Source: Guyanagaster necrorhizus
Lineage: Eukaryota > Basidiomycota > Agaricomycetes > Agaricales > Physalacriaceae
Assembly: GCF_019112545.1 (NCBI RefSeq)
Contig: NW_025064881.1
Coordinates: 1,400,591-1,464,590 of the forward strand
DNA: 64,000 nt
Reading direction: 5' to 3'
Made by a program: the position numbers and the translations under genes. The notes beneath the pieces were generated by a model that was not told the origin of the DNA, ran no database searches, and was given only the letters and a program-made list of their open reading frames with translations. Shown piece after piece: positions 1 through 10,288 of the stretch (the first letter of the stretch is position 1; every line of letters starts with the position of its first letter).

Positions 1-381
1 GAAATAACCACCTCACTTGCAGCAAGATTTCAGAAAATTGGCAGAAAAGACTGCAATGGAGGATCATTGGAAACTCTCAAATGATTAAATTACCCATGGA
101 CTATCCCATTAATATGAGGAGTGGATGAAAAAGTGAGGCCCACAAGTAGAGGAAATGTATTTGGCAAAACTGCATTTGAAACCCTAGATGCATGGGAAGT
201 ACCAGTGGGCTTTTGTGAAGATTGGCATGCCTAGCAGTGATGGTGAAAGGGTGGTAATTGCTGGTTCCACCATCACCACTCCAATAAGCATCGGAGGTTG
301 AGCGACTTTTTGAGTTTCTGTATATGACATGATGAATCAGTGAATCGGGAAGGTTTAAGTGCTACATATCCCATCCATGGA
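1..381. other. No gene seen at left edge
   Basis: AT-rich sequence with stops in all frames and no splice-bounded open segments. It may be the far 5' flank of the tRNA gene or the end of a neighbouring transcript outside the window. Confidence 0.4.
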
Positions 382-479
382 GCCTGCCTAGCTCAATCGG
401 CTAGAGCGTCAGACTTTTATGGCAAAGAGAGTGTCGTTACATAATCTGAAGGCTGCGAGTTCGACCCTCGCGGTGGGCT
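382..479 (+). tRNA. tRNA-Lys (anticodon UUU) with 24-nt intron
   Basis: Cloverleaf read directly: acceptor stem 382-388 (GCCTGCC) pairs with 472-478 (GGTGGGC, two G-U pairs). The D stem is 391-394/404-407 and the anticodon stem 409-413 (TCAGA)/445-449 (TCTGA). Loop C-T-TTT-A puts the anticodon TTT at 416-418. The T arm is GCGAG/CTCGC around TTCGACC (455-471), and 479 is the discriminator T. A 24-nt intron (420-443) lies at the canonical position one base 3' of the anticodon. A T4 tract at 488-491 would end RNA polymerase III transcription. The internal B-box-like GGTTCGA region is slightly diverged (GAGTTCGACC) but normal. This is a nuclear lysine tRNA for AAA codons; splicing endonuclease would be needed to mature it. 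Confidence 0.92.
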
Positions 480-1035
480 ACTTAAGATTTTGTCCACGTC
501 TCTCATGGACACATTACTGTCAACGCCTGGGCGGGGGAAGCGTACGAGGGCCCCAGCGCGGCAATTTACAGTTTTGTACCGATCTCCTCAAGGGGGGAAG
601 GTTTGAATTATATGGTCATTTACCAGATTCTTCATCTTTGTATTTTTGTAATGCACCTACAAGTATTGCAATCTATTGCTGTACTTCGTAAACAAAATGT
701 TCAAGTCCTTAGTGATCTTCACACGGGAGGATTAGTGAATGTACCAAACATTAAGAACGTAGATATCCAAGGTGCGTGCTCGAACTGAACTATATCCTCC
801 GTTAAGGAGTGCAAAATCTTATCAGGGTCGCTTGATTTCCGACTGAGTGTGTCCAGCGTAGGACCGGACTGGTATAGCCGTGACAGCACTTGTAAAGGCC
901 GCAGAGTTCAAGAACGCTAGGTCCATAGAGAAAACAATACACCTGCTGCAGCGGAAAAACTTGTTTGACGTGGATTCATCGTTGACATTCGTTTCGTCGT
1001 ATCGTACACACATCTTATAATAACATCTCAAACGG
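480..1035. other. Intergenic, no gene seen
   Basis: Only short chance open frames occur between the tRNA and the hydrolase stop codon. The right part is probably the 3' UTR of the minus-strand hydrolase gene. Confidence 0.4.
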
Positions 1036-1830
1036 TCAGACTTGCTGAGGAACAAGGGCCATCAGACTGAAATTGGGGTTTCCGTCCTGTTCCCTTTTGA
1101 TGAACTCCTTCACCAAGCTCAGACCACCTTCGCTAAACAGGTCCTCGTCCCCCTTCAGCTGCACGCCCTTATCGACGGGCCCCTTCTTCGAACCGTCCAT
1201 CTCGTATAATCGATTGTTCTTGTGTGATTTGACAAAAGCCACATAATGATAATCGACTTCGACATTGGCATCAGGCGCCGCAGTCGAACCCTGGATCGCT
1301 GCACGCGCATGCGCCTCTTCGACCTCCTTAGAGTCTTCAAGAGCACGCGCGCGCTCGACAGGATCCAACGGGATGACTTTGTCAAGCAGCTTGGCCAATT
1401 TTGAGGTCGGTGCTGTAAGGCCATCAGTGAAAGCATACGTACAGAAACAGTTGGGAAACGCACGAATCAGATTTTTTGCGTCACCATTGCACACAGCGTG
1501 TAGGATCGCATACAGCCCACAAGCATTGTCGATCGTCTGCTTAAACCAGACGACATCTTCCCCATCCCCCTTCCCAACGTACGCTGAACGTGTCGCTTCC
1601 TCTGCCGTCTTTTGATTTTTGTATGCATCACTGGTACTCGGAAATATTAACACAAGCGCATACACTGGCCGGGACACCATTGCCATTAGATCAGGTTCCT
1701 CGACGGAGTAGACATCCTGGAACTGGAGCGTGTCGACGCCGAGATTTTGGATGAGCTCAGTGAAGACCTCTGGGTTCGACTCGAGAGGGACATAATACTT
1801 GCGGTACTCTTCTTTTTGTTCTGTCGCCAT
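1036..1830 (-). CDS. YUH1: Ubiquitin carboxyl-terminal hydrolase, UCH-L3/Yuh1 family
   Basis: Cysteine protease of peptidase family C12 that trims small adducts and precursor tails from the C-terminus of ubiquitin or Nedd8. It acts in cytosol and nucleus. The protein has the PLESNPEVF start typical of UCH-L3, then the oxyanion Gln and nucleophile Cys in FKQTIDNACG, the catalytic His in DYHYVAFV and the Asp in YEMDGSKKGP. The open frame is uninterrupted, but I infer one intron at 1413-1463: 51 nt, donor GTGCGT, acceptor TTACAG, a multiple of three with no stop. Removing it gives HAVCNGDAKNLIPPTSKL, exactly the spacing of human UCH-L3 in this crossover-loop region; keeping it adds 17 residues. 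The spliced product is about 247 aa, close to family length. It diverges from the RidA gene across 133 bp, which is probably a shared promoter. Confidence 0.93.
   Translation of the reverse strand: MATEQKEEYRKYYVPLESNPEVFTELIQNLGVDTLQFQDVYSVEEPDLMAMVSRPVYALVLIFPSTSDAYKNQKTAEEATRSAYVGKGDGEDVVWFKQTIDNACGLYAILHAVCNGDAKNLIRAFPNCFCTYAFTDGLTAPTSKLAKLLDKVIPLDPVERARALEDSKEVEEAHARAAIQGSTAAPDANVEVDYHYVAFVKSHKNNRLYEMDGSKKGPVDKGVQLKGDEDLFSEGGLSLVKEFIKREQDGNPNFSLMALVPQQV
1413..1463 (-). other. In-frame 51-nt intron in the UCH gene
   Basis: Read on the minus strand it starts GTGCGT, carries a CTGAT branch-like motif and ends TTACAG. Because it is 3n long and has no stop, a naive ORF call translates through it. 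Restoring family spacing after removal supports splicing. Confidence 0.75.
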
Positions 1831-1963
1831 TGGAGATGGGAATGAAAGAAATGATACGTTTCAGTGCTGTTTCAGTGGGCACCCGGGCCGTCGAATGTTG
1901 GTATCGGCTTTAGAACCAAATTGTCTGCCGAACTTTCGCCGCGGCCAGGGTCAGCCCCCATAA
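1831..1963. promoter_or_regulatory. Short divergent promoter, UCH / RidA
   Basis: Only 133 bp separate the two start codons of oppositely directed genes, so both core promoters and 5' UTRs must lie here. No clear TATA box is visible. A shared or bidirectional promoter is inferred from the spacing alone. Confidence 0.5.
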
Positions 1964-2599
1964 ATGTCTTCCACTTTACTACGGACGAGTAGAAGATTGC
2001 TCATTCGTCCGGTCATTACCCGTAGACCACCTGTTTGTCGCCAAATGTCTGCTTCTACCGACCCGTCCCTGACCACAGTCTCCACCACCAGTGCGTTGCG
2101 TCGCGCCAGATGAATGTTGATCTGCTCACCGTTCAATGTAGATGCCCCTGCTGCCATTGGTCCCTATTCCCAGGCCATCAAGGCAGGCGATTTGCTCTTC
2201 TGCTCTGGATGCATCCCGCTGGACCCGGCATCTATGCAAGTCGTCGAAGGAGGAATCGAGGCACAGACAAAACAGGCGCTGAAGAATCTGACTTCTGTGG
2301 TTGAAGCTGGTGGATCAGAACTAGGAAAGGTCGTCAAGACAACTGTGGGTGCTCAATGTACCATGTATGCGCCCTTATTGAAGGCTTGTAGGTTTTCTTG
2401 AAATCGATGAATGACTTTGTTGTTGTCAACGGTATCTATGAGGCGACTTTTGGCACCCACAAGCCTGCACGGTCTGCTGTTGAGGTGGCGAGACTACCGA
2501 AGGACGTGTTGGTTGAGGTTGAATGTGTTGCTAGGTGCGTCTGACCTCTGCTGACATTTGGCCAATATTCAGTTGATTACATTTTGTAGTCTGAAATAA
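1964..2599 (+). CDS. MMF1: RidA/YjgF/Mmf1 family imine deaminase, with mitochondrial-type leader
   Basis: RidA enzymes hydrolyse reactive enamine/imine intermediates such as 2-aminoacrylate from PLP enzymes; yeast Mmf1 also maintains mitochondrial DNA and isoleucine synthesis. The four-exon model is 1964-2090, 2142-2344, 2392-2534 and 2590-2599, with introns of 51, 47 and 55 nt (donors GTGCGT, GTGGGT, GTGCGT; acceptors TAG). It gives 160 aa. Hallmarks are [41 protein letters not shown] and the conserved [19 protein letters not shown] with the active-site Arg. The N-terminus [20 protein letters not shown] is Arg/Ser-rich without acidic residues, as in mitochondrial presequences. A second in-frame ATG at 2045 would remove it, so one gene could give mitochondrial and cytosolic forms; that is inference. 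Confidence 0.92.
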
Positions 2600-2859
2600 A
2601 TAGATTGATATGAAGATGGCTGATGTAACTGGGAATGCCGTGGACAAGGAGGTGTATGGCACTGAGGTATATCTAGGAGAGTAATCAGTGCATACACTTG
2701 CTGATCACCTACCAACTACCACGCCCACTGCTCTACATATGTACTATTCCTTGAGCACGCCATGCACGTTTGCAGTTCGGCAAGAATTGGCACCAGACGA
2801 ACGTGTATTATCATCCGTGAAATCTATTATCGATCACTGCTATCCCGTCTCCTACAGCC

Positions 2860-4138
2860 ATGTCTGAGCTCGACCTCCAGTCCATCCTCAAGTTCACCGT
2901 TGCCCTTGCCTACGAGGCTGGCCATGTTATAAGGAAAGGCTCAGAAGCCATCCAGCTGGCTGGATCTAACGTCGATGAAAAGAAAAACTCGGTAGATCTC
3001 GTCACCGAATACGATGTCAAGGTCGAAGAGCTCGTGAAGAAGAAGACCAGCGAGACATATCCTTCGTTCAAATTGTGAGTGCTTCATCTGCTGGTGGTCT
3101 GAGAGCTAGACGATTTTCTAGTATTGGAGAAGAGTCCTACGCTGCAGGATCCCGGCCAGAATGGACAGACGAGCCTACGTTCTGCGTTGACCCCATCGGT
3201 ATACAATTCCAGCTGCGTTCGTGAGCAAGAACTCATTCTTAAACAGACGGAACGACAAACTTTGTCCATGGTTTTCCCTGGGTCTGCATCTCTATTGGGC
3301 TCATTTACAAGCGTCACTCCATCTTGGGCGTCATTTACAACCCCTTCCTTGACCTTTTGGTCCGCCCGTTTGCTTTGCTGTAAGAACGCGTACTTACAGT
3401 TGATCTAGTACACGGGCGTCAAAGGGTCCGGTTCCTACGTTACGCACGGCGGTCTCAACGGTACTCCACGCAAGCTTCCCTTTGCCAGTTCACCCAAACC
3501 ACTCGCCTCGCTCAGTCAGGCCCAAATAGGTCGGTACTGCTCTACATTTATCCCGAATATCTGAAACCGAACAAATGCGAATAGCTGTCGAATGGGGCAA
3601 TGACCGAGCGTCGAAACCACTGACCTCCCGATCGGAAAGCTTCCATCTTATCGCAGGAGATCCCTCCAACGGTGTCGTTGGAGGCCGAATGGCGCACTCG
3701 CTGCGGTCCCTAGGGAGCTCAGCAATGAACTTTGCCATGGTTGCCCAGGGTGGATTGGATATGTACTGGTGCGTGATTTTAACCTCTTCTAGGCTCGCGT
3801 CCTCAAACTTTATGCCTAGGGAAATTGGATGCTGGCCTTGGGATGTGAGCGCTGGGGTTTTGATAGCCCAGGAAGCCGGTGGATTAGTCACAGGATCCCA
3901 TAAAGTGTATGCTGAGACCAAAGAAACTGCGGCGTTTGGCGATGTTGGCGAAGCTATCTTGACAGGACGGAAATACATTGTTGTTCGTGCAATTGGGGAC
4001 GCTGAGGTGTGTTTCTTCCTCTACTCTTTTCGTACACTGGCCTCACTTCGTTATCGTTAGAAGGAGACGGGACGTGAGGCACAGAAAAGGATTATCGGAG
4101 AATTTTACGATACTGTGCAAGACTATGACGCGTTGTAA
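2860..4138 (+). CDS. INM1: Inositol monophosphatase (IMPase) family
   Basis: Mg-dependent, lithium-sensitive phosphatase that releases free inositol from inositol monophosphates for phosphoinositide synthesis. The seven-exon model is 2860-3074, 3122-3198, 3247-3359, 3409-3529, 3585-3768, 3820-4006 and 4061-4138, giving 324 aa, longer than the ~275 aa human enzyme as is common in fungi. Metal-site motifs are visible: GEES (about residue 74), [15 protein letters not shown], and the C-terminal [17 protein letters not shown]. The substrate-loop ATG-start segment [13 protein letters not shown] is also typical. The third intron (3360-3408) has a weak GTCCGC donor, chosen because only it keeps the frame and the NPFLDLLYTGVKG junction. 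The gene lies 260 bp downstream of RidA in the same direction. Confidence 0.93.
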
Positions 4139-4378
4139 AGATGAATCTCTAGAGCCCCTTAGCAACTAAGAAAGTTGGTGCCTCATCCCCGGAGGGCTGT
4201 CCAATCCAAAGAGCGCAGCCTCCATTAAAATCAGACGTAAGGAACATCAATATAAGGGCGTGATTCTGGATCCCGAACATGTTTTAGGACCTTTACAAAT
4301 ACTATCGGGGACATATAACAGCACAGCTGGGGCCCTGCGCAACAGTCTTTCTTTCGTTCACTCTACGATCTCATTATT

Positions 4379-4608
4379 ATGAAGCTTACCATCTTTCTCA
4401 CATTTGTTGCTGCCGCTTTTACAGTCGTTGGGGCCGTTCCTCTTGAAGGAGGCACAAATGCCGCCAGGATGGCGCGCGGACTACCGCCGAACCCGCCTGC
4501 ATTCATGAGTGAGTTCGCTCAGCTTTTGGCTCGCGAGGTCTGACAGCGCCTGTCTCTTCTCTAGAGCGCGCCATCAAAGCTCGCTCATCGCCGATAGTCC
4601 GCCCGTAA
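4379..4608 (+). CDS. Small secreted protein with LPP motif, 57 aa
   Basis: Two exons, 4379-4508 and 4565-4608, with a 56-nt intron (GTGAGT...CTCTAG). The product starts MKLTIFLTFVAAAFTVVGA, a clear signal peptide. A short mature part follows, with the segment ARMARGLPPNPPAF and a basic, Ser/Pro-containing tail (KRAIKARSSPIVRP). I recognise the style of many short basidiomycete secreted proteins with an R-x-A-x-GLPP motif and Lys/Arg pairs, but no function is established. It is too short for most gene finders. A TATAAG element near 4252 and an ATATAA at about 4312 lie upstream. It resembles the start-less locus at about 46.9 kb (RMAEGLPP). Dibasic KR before the tail could be a Kex2 site. Confidence 0.72.
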
Positions 4609-5896
4609 GAAGGACTGCCATCTGTTCTGGTGAGTCGTTGGATTTGTGGACAGCGCATTCATATCCTAATTGATTCAAAGATTGTTTAAGCCATCTAGAT
4701 CTCCGATCCTCAATCGTTCGCTTTCCAATATAGATATTTCCACCCTTGCCCACATCATCACTTGCGATGACCGTCCACTTTCCTTTCGTTTCTTCGTTTC
4801 CCCTTTTATCTTAGGTCTTTTATTTCATGATGCCTTGAAGGCTGCGATCATCTCGGTATGGTGCGTGTAAAACGATAATTTCGAAAATCGATATGCAATT
4901 GAGGAGGCACTTTCGAATTGCACTGGATAAGTGGAGTGGGTCGCTAGGTGAGGCAGCAGCGGCGTATACACACTTGAAATCGCCAGCAATGCAATTTGAT
5001 CCCAGATCCTCGAGCATTTCAGTTACTCATTGCTGTGTTTCGTGAGGATAGATGGCTGCGATGATATTTTTTTTAGATGCTGTCCAAGTATCATCAAGTA
5101 AATGAGGCAGGAGAAGGCTCATGGCTCATCTGCTGTTTTTCGAGAACAATGATTTTTTGCCAACTCTAAATGATTTGGATGTAAGTATTCCAGAAGCTCA
5201 GATGGACTTGAAACGTTGTCAAGGGCGTCTGCTGGCTTTTTTGCGGGCAGGACTGGTTCCGTTGGGATGGAACCAAATTGAATAGCGCTCGTGTCTATTT
5301 ACGATGCTCGGGTGATCTGAAAGGTGACCAGCATCACTTAGTAACTGTACGCCCCGACTCTTTTAAAAGAGTTCAACCAACAAGTTAGTTCGGTTAACCG
5401 GGCCGGATAGAGGCAGCTTTTGACTTTCTACTTCCACTGTTCTCCAATGACCGAGATATTACCCCTACAGGTCTGAGCAATTATAGTTCATCAGCGCCAT
5501 ATTATGAAAACGGGAATATCTCAATATCCGTGGCCGAGCTCCCAGGCTATACGGCACCTACCTACGTACACGGAATGGAATTAGGTGAATATATTTCTAT
5601 CTTTAATGTTTCCTGTCCGCTCATCGAGCGCTGTATGAAAGAAACCATATGACGGCCAGGAGAGTCGTGATATGTATTCAATTGGTAGTTAAGCGAGCTG
5701 TGTCACCCAACACGGACAAAAGCTCTTTAGCAGGCGTTAAGACTCGAAAAGGTTTGTATTCATCGTGTATACCTTCCCCATTCGAACCTTGAAGGACTAG
5801 GATGGCTCAACTTGATCCCTTCTCTGACAACCGTCAAATCGTGGCAAGCTAAGCCGCTCGCTCGAGTGTGTGAGGCGCAAGGACCTTCGTCGCACC
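4609..5896. other. About 1.3 kb without a confirmed gene
   Basis: No conserved protein segment is visible on either strand. The left part is probably the 3' UTR of the small secreted protein. The right part (about 5700-5896) may hold the promoter and possibly a short 5' exon of the SH3 membrane protein; an ATG at 5802 opens 16 codons that could be spliced in, but I could not prove it. Confidence 0.35.
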
Positions 5897-7513
5897 ATGC
5901 TGAGCAAACATGATGAGCTACGCGATCATGTTCTTGATGTCTCTGTTTCCATCTCTGGCTTCTCCACGGACAGTTCTCTTCTGACGAGCTCGATTTTGGG
6001 AAGCAACCAGCCCGGGCAGGTACACCGGTCTACCGGGACAGCGACTTCAACTACCACAACCCCCTTTCTCACAACCAAGTCTAGCGGTGGGAACCCAGAT
6101 AGCACGGCAGAAACAGATGGTGGCTCCACAGGCGAAGTTCGGAGTCATGGCGCTTCCTATAGTTCGGAAAAATCCACCATCTATGCAACGACAAGCATTT
6201 CGAGAGGTGCTCCCAGCACTACTCAGAAAAAAGGGCATGGCGGTTCTTCGTCGCCCACCAGCAGCGGCAGCTTGTCGACGGATAGCTTGAGGGTACCATC
6301 GTCAAGCCCCGGTACCATATTCCACCCTTCCCTCGCGACCACCTCTGATACCTTCTCCGAGCCAGTCTCCTACTATTCTGCACCTGGCAGTAACTCTATC
6401 GTAGCCACGACTACCGACAGTGTTGTCCATGTCATTCCCACAACAACAATGATATCCCATATGCTTTCAAGTTCGACCTTTAATCAACCCCAAGGGCAGA
6501 ACACAGGAGGTTCTCCCACATCGGGATCGTTCGACAATCCCGCGGCCACAAATGATGGCTTCCTTCCGAGCTCATATGATCTTAGTCAACACGGGGGGAT
6601 TTCCTCCGGTGCAGTTGCTGCGGTAGCAGTAATTGGTGCATTCATCCTAGCAGCTCTCCTTCTATTAGTCGTTCGACGATATCTCTGGGTGAAACGGCAG
6701 TGGCGGCTTGCCCACATACGTCGCACGGGGTGGAGTACTACTTTTAATTCAGGAGGTAGAGCTGACAACGTTTCCTCTGCTGTCACCTCCTATGCAATCA
6801 GGACGCCTCTGTCTTTTGCGGACCCTGTTATGCCCCCTCCTATGGCAGAAATTCGTGATGACCACGGGCTGCCGACGCGCAACCCTGGCAAACCAAGATA
6901 CTCCATGCACCCTCCACGACCTCTTCGCATCGAGGTTTCCCCCTATTCTGACACTCGCAGCACTCACGCAGATACCATTCCAAACAACTTAAACTCATCT
7001 TACCTCGTGATACCTGATGGGCTCACCCAATTACAACCGGAAATCGCGACACCCATGTCTGTTCGTCCTTTCACTCCTTCGGAATCCTTCTCGTTCCCCA
7101 AGCCACCTTCAAATGGAGCGTGGATTCCAGCTATGGACAGAGATAGTCACGGCACGGCCCTCAGCTCGAGCACGGAGATGTACCCTCCAAGTTCCACGAA
7201 TCCATCCTCTGAACCTGAGTTTCCCATAATTCCCCAACACTGCCCAGTAGAAACGATCTGCCGCACATTCGAGCCCACTCTGTATGATGAACTGACTGTG
7301 GCCATTGGAGATCGCGTCAAGGTCTTAGAAGTCTTTGACGATGGCTGGGCTATGGTGGAGAAGATTCCCGAGGGAAATGGCAAAGGGAATGAGGTGGGCC
7401 TGGAGCCTGGGTTGATTCCGATTGATTGCCTAAGGATGACGGGCGATCCTCTCCCACCCTTCTTGACCTCGAAGAGGGTCACCAGTCAGACCTCTCTGGA
7501 CGTTGCCATCTGA
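5897..7513 (+). CDS. Single-pass membrane protein with Ser/Thr-rich ectodomain and cytoplasmic SH3 domain
   Basis: The N-terminal ~230 residues are mostly Ser, Thr, Pro and Gly, as in heavily O-mannosylated fungal surface proteins. One membrane helix follows at about residues 235-257 (GAVAAVAVIGAFILAALLLL) and then basic RRYLWVKRQ. The cytoplasmic part is proline-rich. A C-terminal SH3 domain spans about residues 450-515: ALYDY-equivalent FEPTLYDELTVAIGD, then VKVLEVFDDGWAMV, then GLIPIDCL. This architecture matches Fus1/Sho1-like fungal membrane adaptors that bring polarity or MAPK proteins to the surface; the specific pathway is inference. 538 aa from ATG 5897. No cleavable signal peptide is evident in this model, so an upstream exon or type III insertion is possible. 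Four similar single-pass proteins occur in the window. Confidence 0.75.
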   Translation: MLSKHDELRDHVLDVSVSISGFSTDSSLLTSSILGSNQPGQVHRSTGTATSTTTTPFLTTKSSGGNPDSTAETDGGSTGEVRSHGASYSSEKSTIYATTSISRGAPSTTQKKGHGGSSSPTSSGSLSTDSLRVPSSSPGTIFHPSLATTSDTFSEPVSYYSAPGSNSIVATTTDSVVHVIPTTTMISHMLSSSTFNQPQGQNTGGSPTSGSFDNPAATNDGFLPSSYDLSQHGGISSGAVAAVAVIGAFILAALLLLVVRRYLWVKRQWRLAHIRRTGWSTTFNSGGRADNVSSAVTSYAIRTPLSFADPVMPPPMAEIRDDHGLPTRNPGKPRYSMHPPRPLRIEVSPYSDTRSTHADTIPNNLNSSYLVIPDGLTQLQPEIATPMSVRPFTPSESFSFPKPPSNGAWIPAMDRDSHGTALSSSTEMYPPSSTNPSSEPEFPIIPQHCPVETICRTFEPTLYDELTVAIGDRVKVLEVFDDGWAMVEKIPEGNGKGNEVGLEPGLIPIDCLRMTGDPLPPFLTSKRVTSQTSLDVAI

Positions 7514-7868
7514 AAGTGCCGGTTATTTTTTCCCCCCATTTTCGGGTTCCATGTTATCACGCTCTCTGATATGATTGCACTTATTCCTTTTTATATGATA
7601 ATTATGAATACGCTTATACAGTTATACTTGCATACACTGAGTTTCACGGACTTTCTTCAGCACTTTCCTATTCACTCAGTTTGTATTTACGCAAACAAAA
7701 TACCACTTCCGACTTAGGCATCCGAACTTGGAGTCCATGCGAATCATAGAATTCTGGGCGTGGCACCGTATTCCAAACGGCTTTTCGAAATTATTTTTTA
7801 CAATAAAGTCAGCATATAAAAAGCCGTCCTCAAAGTCTGGTATCGAATCAAACGAGTCAACCATACAA
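7514..7868. other. Convergent 3' region
   Basis: AT-rich sequence between the stop of the SH3 membrane protein and the stop of the minus-strand exonuclease. It is consistent with two facing 3' UTRs. No other feature seen. Confidence 0.4.
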
Positions 7869-10174
7869 CTAGGGTTTCACACCCAAAAATAACAGCCCAC
7901 GCTTCGTCATCTCGACAGCTGACTCTAACTCTCTCACATGCGCCGCCGTCCACCGCTCTTCGGGTTGCAACCCATCGCTAGGCTTTCCACTCCGTATGGC
8001 AGCCTCAAAAGCAGCCTTTCGTGCATTTAGCGCAGCCATACGACGTGGATCGGAGTGACCGGTGAAGATAATTAACGCTGTTCGCGAAGGCAGCGCACTG
8101 TGGAGCTCTTTAAGGTGCAAGTTGAGGGCATCTAATACCGCACCGAGCTGCTCAGCTGATGGTGGTGGTGCTGGCTCTAAGGGTGGAGAATCAGAAGATT
8201 GTTTTGGTGTAGTCCCTACATCACTATCAGTAAGCTCGAAAAAAACAGATTGGAGTCACTCACATCCTAGTATATTAGCCAATGCCATGAACCTTGCGAA
8301 AACGAAGTGATGTGATGGAATAACCTCTAGCAGGCCTTTGAGTACCTCATCATCGTCCTTGCACCCTATGCTTGTTGTGGCCTTGTTGCCATGCATGACA
8401 CTTGGATTCCCGTGGTCAATTACAGCACCTTTAATGCTACCCATCGGTCCTCCCGCCCTCCGTTTGGACCTCGCCATCCGTTCAAAGATCGATTCATAGT
8501 CGGTCTTGAATTCACCGAATGTGGGTCCATTGTCTAGCTTTTTCTTCAACAAATCTATGCACGCACGCGCATCTTCTTCCGGGTCATGTCCACCCTCACC
8601 GTTCGTCTGGATTTCACGTCCACACCACTTCTTAGTGAGCCAAGCTAAACCGGGTTTTAGAGGGCGGCCACGGGGGTGGTGAAATATCACAGCTGTGTCA
8701 ATGCAGAAAGGATGGCAGAGCTTAAGTGCCCGTAGATCCGACTCGAGAGAATGTCCGAGGAGGATGGGTGTTAGGAACGGAGATGAGGAAGATTCGGCGG
8801 ACGTAGAGGAAGGGTCGGTGGCTGGTGGGCTCAGGATGCGGAGAAGATGCGCTTGGACTTGCGACAGTGTCGTCGTCACAGGGGCCAAAGCCTCGGCCGT
8901 AATACCTGACCATCTACTTGGATGTCAGTTAAATTCCTTGAGTGCCGTAAAACCATCCTACCGTGTCAGGTAGTCCGTGATAGGTTTGGAAGGCTTGACT
9001 AGTTGGTCATAAATCACGATTCCAGAGCGGAAATCGATAATGCAGACTCGTGTTAGTTCTTTTCCGTCTTCTGTCATGCACTATATCAACATGGATCAAT
9101 AACGGATGGACCAGAGGAACGCAGACTCTACCATTTCACAATCTAGGGAATACACATTTCGAGAAGGCTTCTTTTTCTGATCTGGTGCTGTTAACAGGCT
9201 TTCCTTGGGCTCTTCCGGTATTTCCACCCAGGTATCGTCTGGCTTCTGGAACACGTCTGCCATATAGGATGGAAGAGGGTAGTCATGCTCAATCATCTGC
9301 TCGATGGTTAATAGATACTGCGCAGGGACGTTGCTTTGTAGACGTTCTGCTGCGATTATGCGTCAGAACAGTGAAAACAAGAAAATTTAGAATTACATTT
9401 TTCTTTTTGCTCCTCCCGCTTCTTCTTCTCCGTCGCGCTGATCGGTACAGTAAAGAAAGTGTTCAAAACGCTATGCATGCGGGTTTGATCACCAGGTGCA
9501 CGAGTTGGACAAGCATGGCTAAATGTAGAAGCAATGAAAGAGACGTTGTTGGTCGGACCTCCCGACGCGACCTTGGACGGTAAGGGTATCGGTATGGGAA
9601 CGTTGGGATTGATCAAGGGAGATGTTGGAAAGGGAGGTAACGAGAGAAGTTCTGTGGTAAGTCCTGGAATGAGAAGGATAGTGACCTTTGGAATCAAGGG
9701 TGCGTTCTGCATCACATATGTGAACACGCAACCAACGTTTACGGTGACAAACTCACATCTATTCGTAACCAGTTCGGCGGTGGCGCATCCGCAATAATAT
9801 GCAGAGAAATATCGCGGATTTCCTGTTATCTAAATATGAAAAGTATCAACAACGTGAACCGGTGAAACTTACCTCTATCCCTATGGCACGGTGTCGTTGA
9901 GTGATATCGGCGTTCGAGTACATGAATCGGGGTACTGTCGCCTGCAAGACGTGCAAGGATAAGCCCTGCAACCAATCATGAGAGAAATCGCACATACATC
10001 CATCTTCACCGCTGTTTTCTTGACCTTCTTCTGTTTTCTCCTCTCCACCTTCGTCCATTCGCCCTCGTCTTCCACGTCGGCATCATTGACCACTTGCTCC
10101 GCAGCTGCTGTCAACACTTTGGCCTTCTTTAACTTGGGTTCTGCCTTGTTCGGCGAGAGTTGGGCCCTTTTCAT
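7869..10174 (-). CDS. REX1: RNA exonuclease of the REX1/Rnh70 (DEDDh) family
   Basis: 3'-5' exonuclease that trims 5S rRNA, 5.8S rRNA and tRNA ends in the nucleus. The catalytic core is complete: YSLDCEMCMTEDGKELTRV (DxE motif), GHSLESDLRALKL (second Asp) and GHDPEEDARACIDL (His and last Asp). The N-terminus is Lys-rich and nuclear-type (KRAQLSPNKAEPKLKKAK). The C-terminal TGHSDPRRMAALNARK...RGLLFLGV matches fungal Rnh70. Exons on the minus strand: 9999-10174, 9873-9966, 9757-9822, 9397-9706, 9132-9349, 8962-9081, about 8265-8913 and about 7869-8228. Uncertain junctions: the first intron could be 9967-9998 (32 nt, ideal GTATGT) or 9967-10010 (44 nt), and the last donor/acceptor near 8229-8264 has several in-frame solutions. 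It diverges from HIT1. Confidence 0.92.
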
Positions 10175-10288
10175 GAGAGGAATATTCGAGTTGGAATTCG
10201 AAATTATTTTACAGGTTGGGTTCTGTTTGCTATCGGCGTGGCATTTCCTGCCGTAAAAGGCATTCACCGCTAAATTAAAATTTCCCTC
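10175..10288. promoter_or_regulatory. Short divergent promoter, REX1 / HIT1
   Basis: 114 bp separate the start codons of two RNA-maturation genes that point away from each other. An ATG at 10267 on the minus strand would extend REX1 and shrink this gap to 21 bp, which argues against that upstream start. Co-regulation is inferred. Confidence 0.5.

Noticed and set aside
8695..8973. Plus-strand open frames within REX1
   Set aside because: Antisense shadows of REX1 exons.
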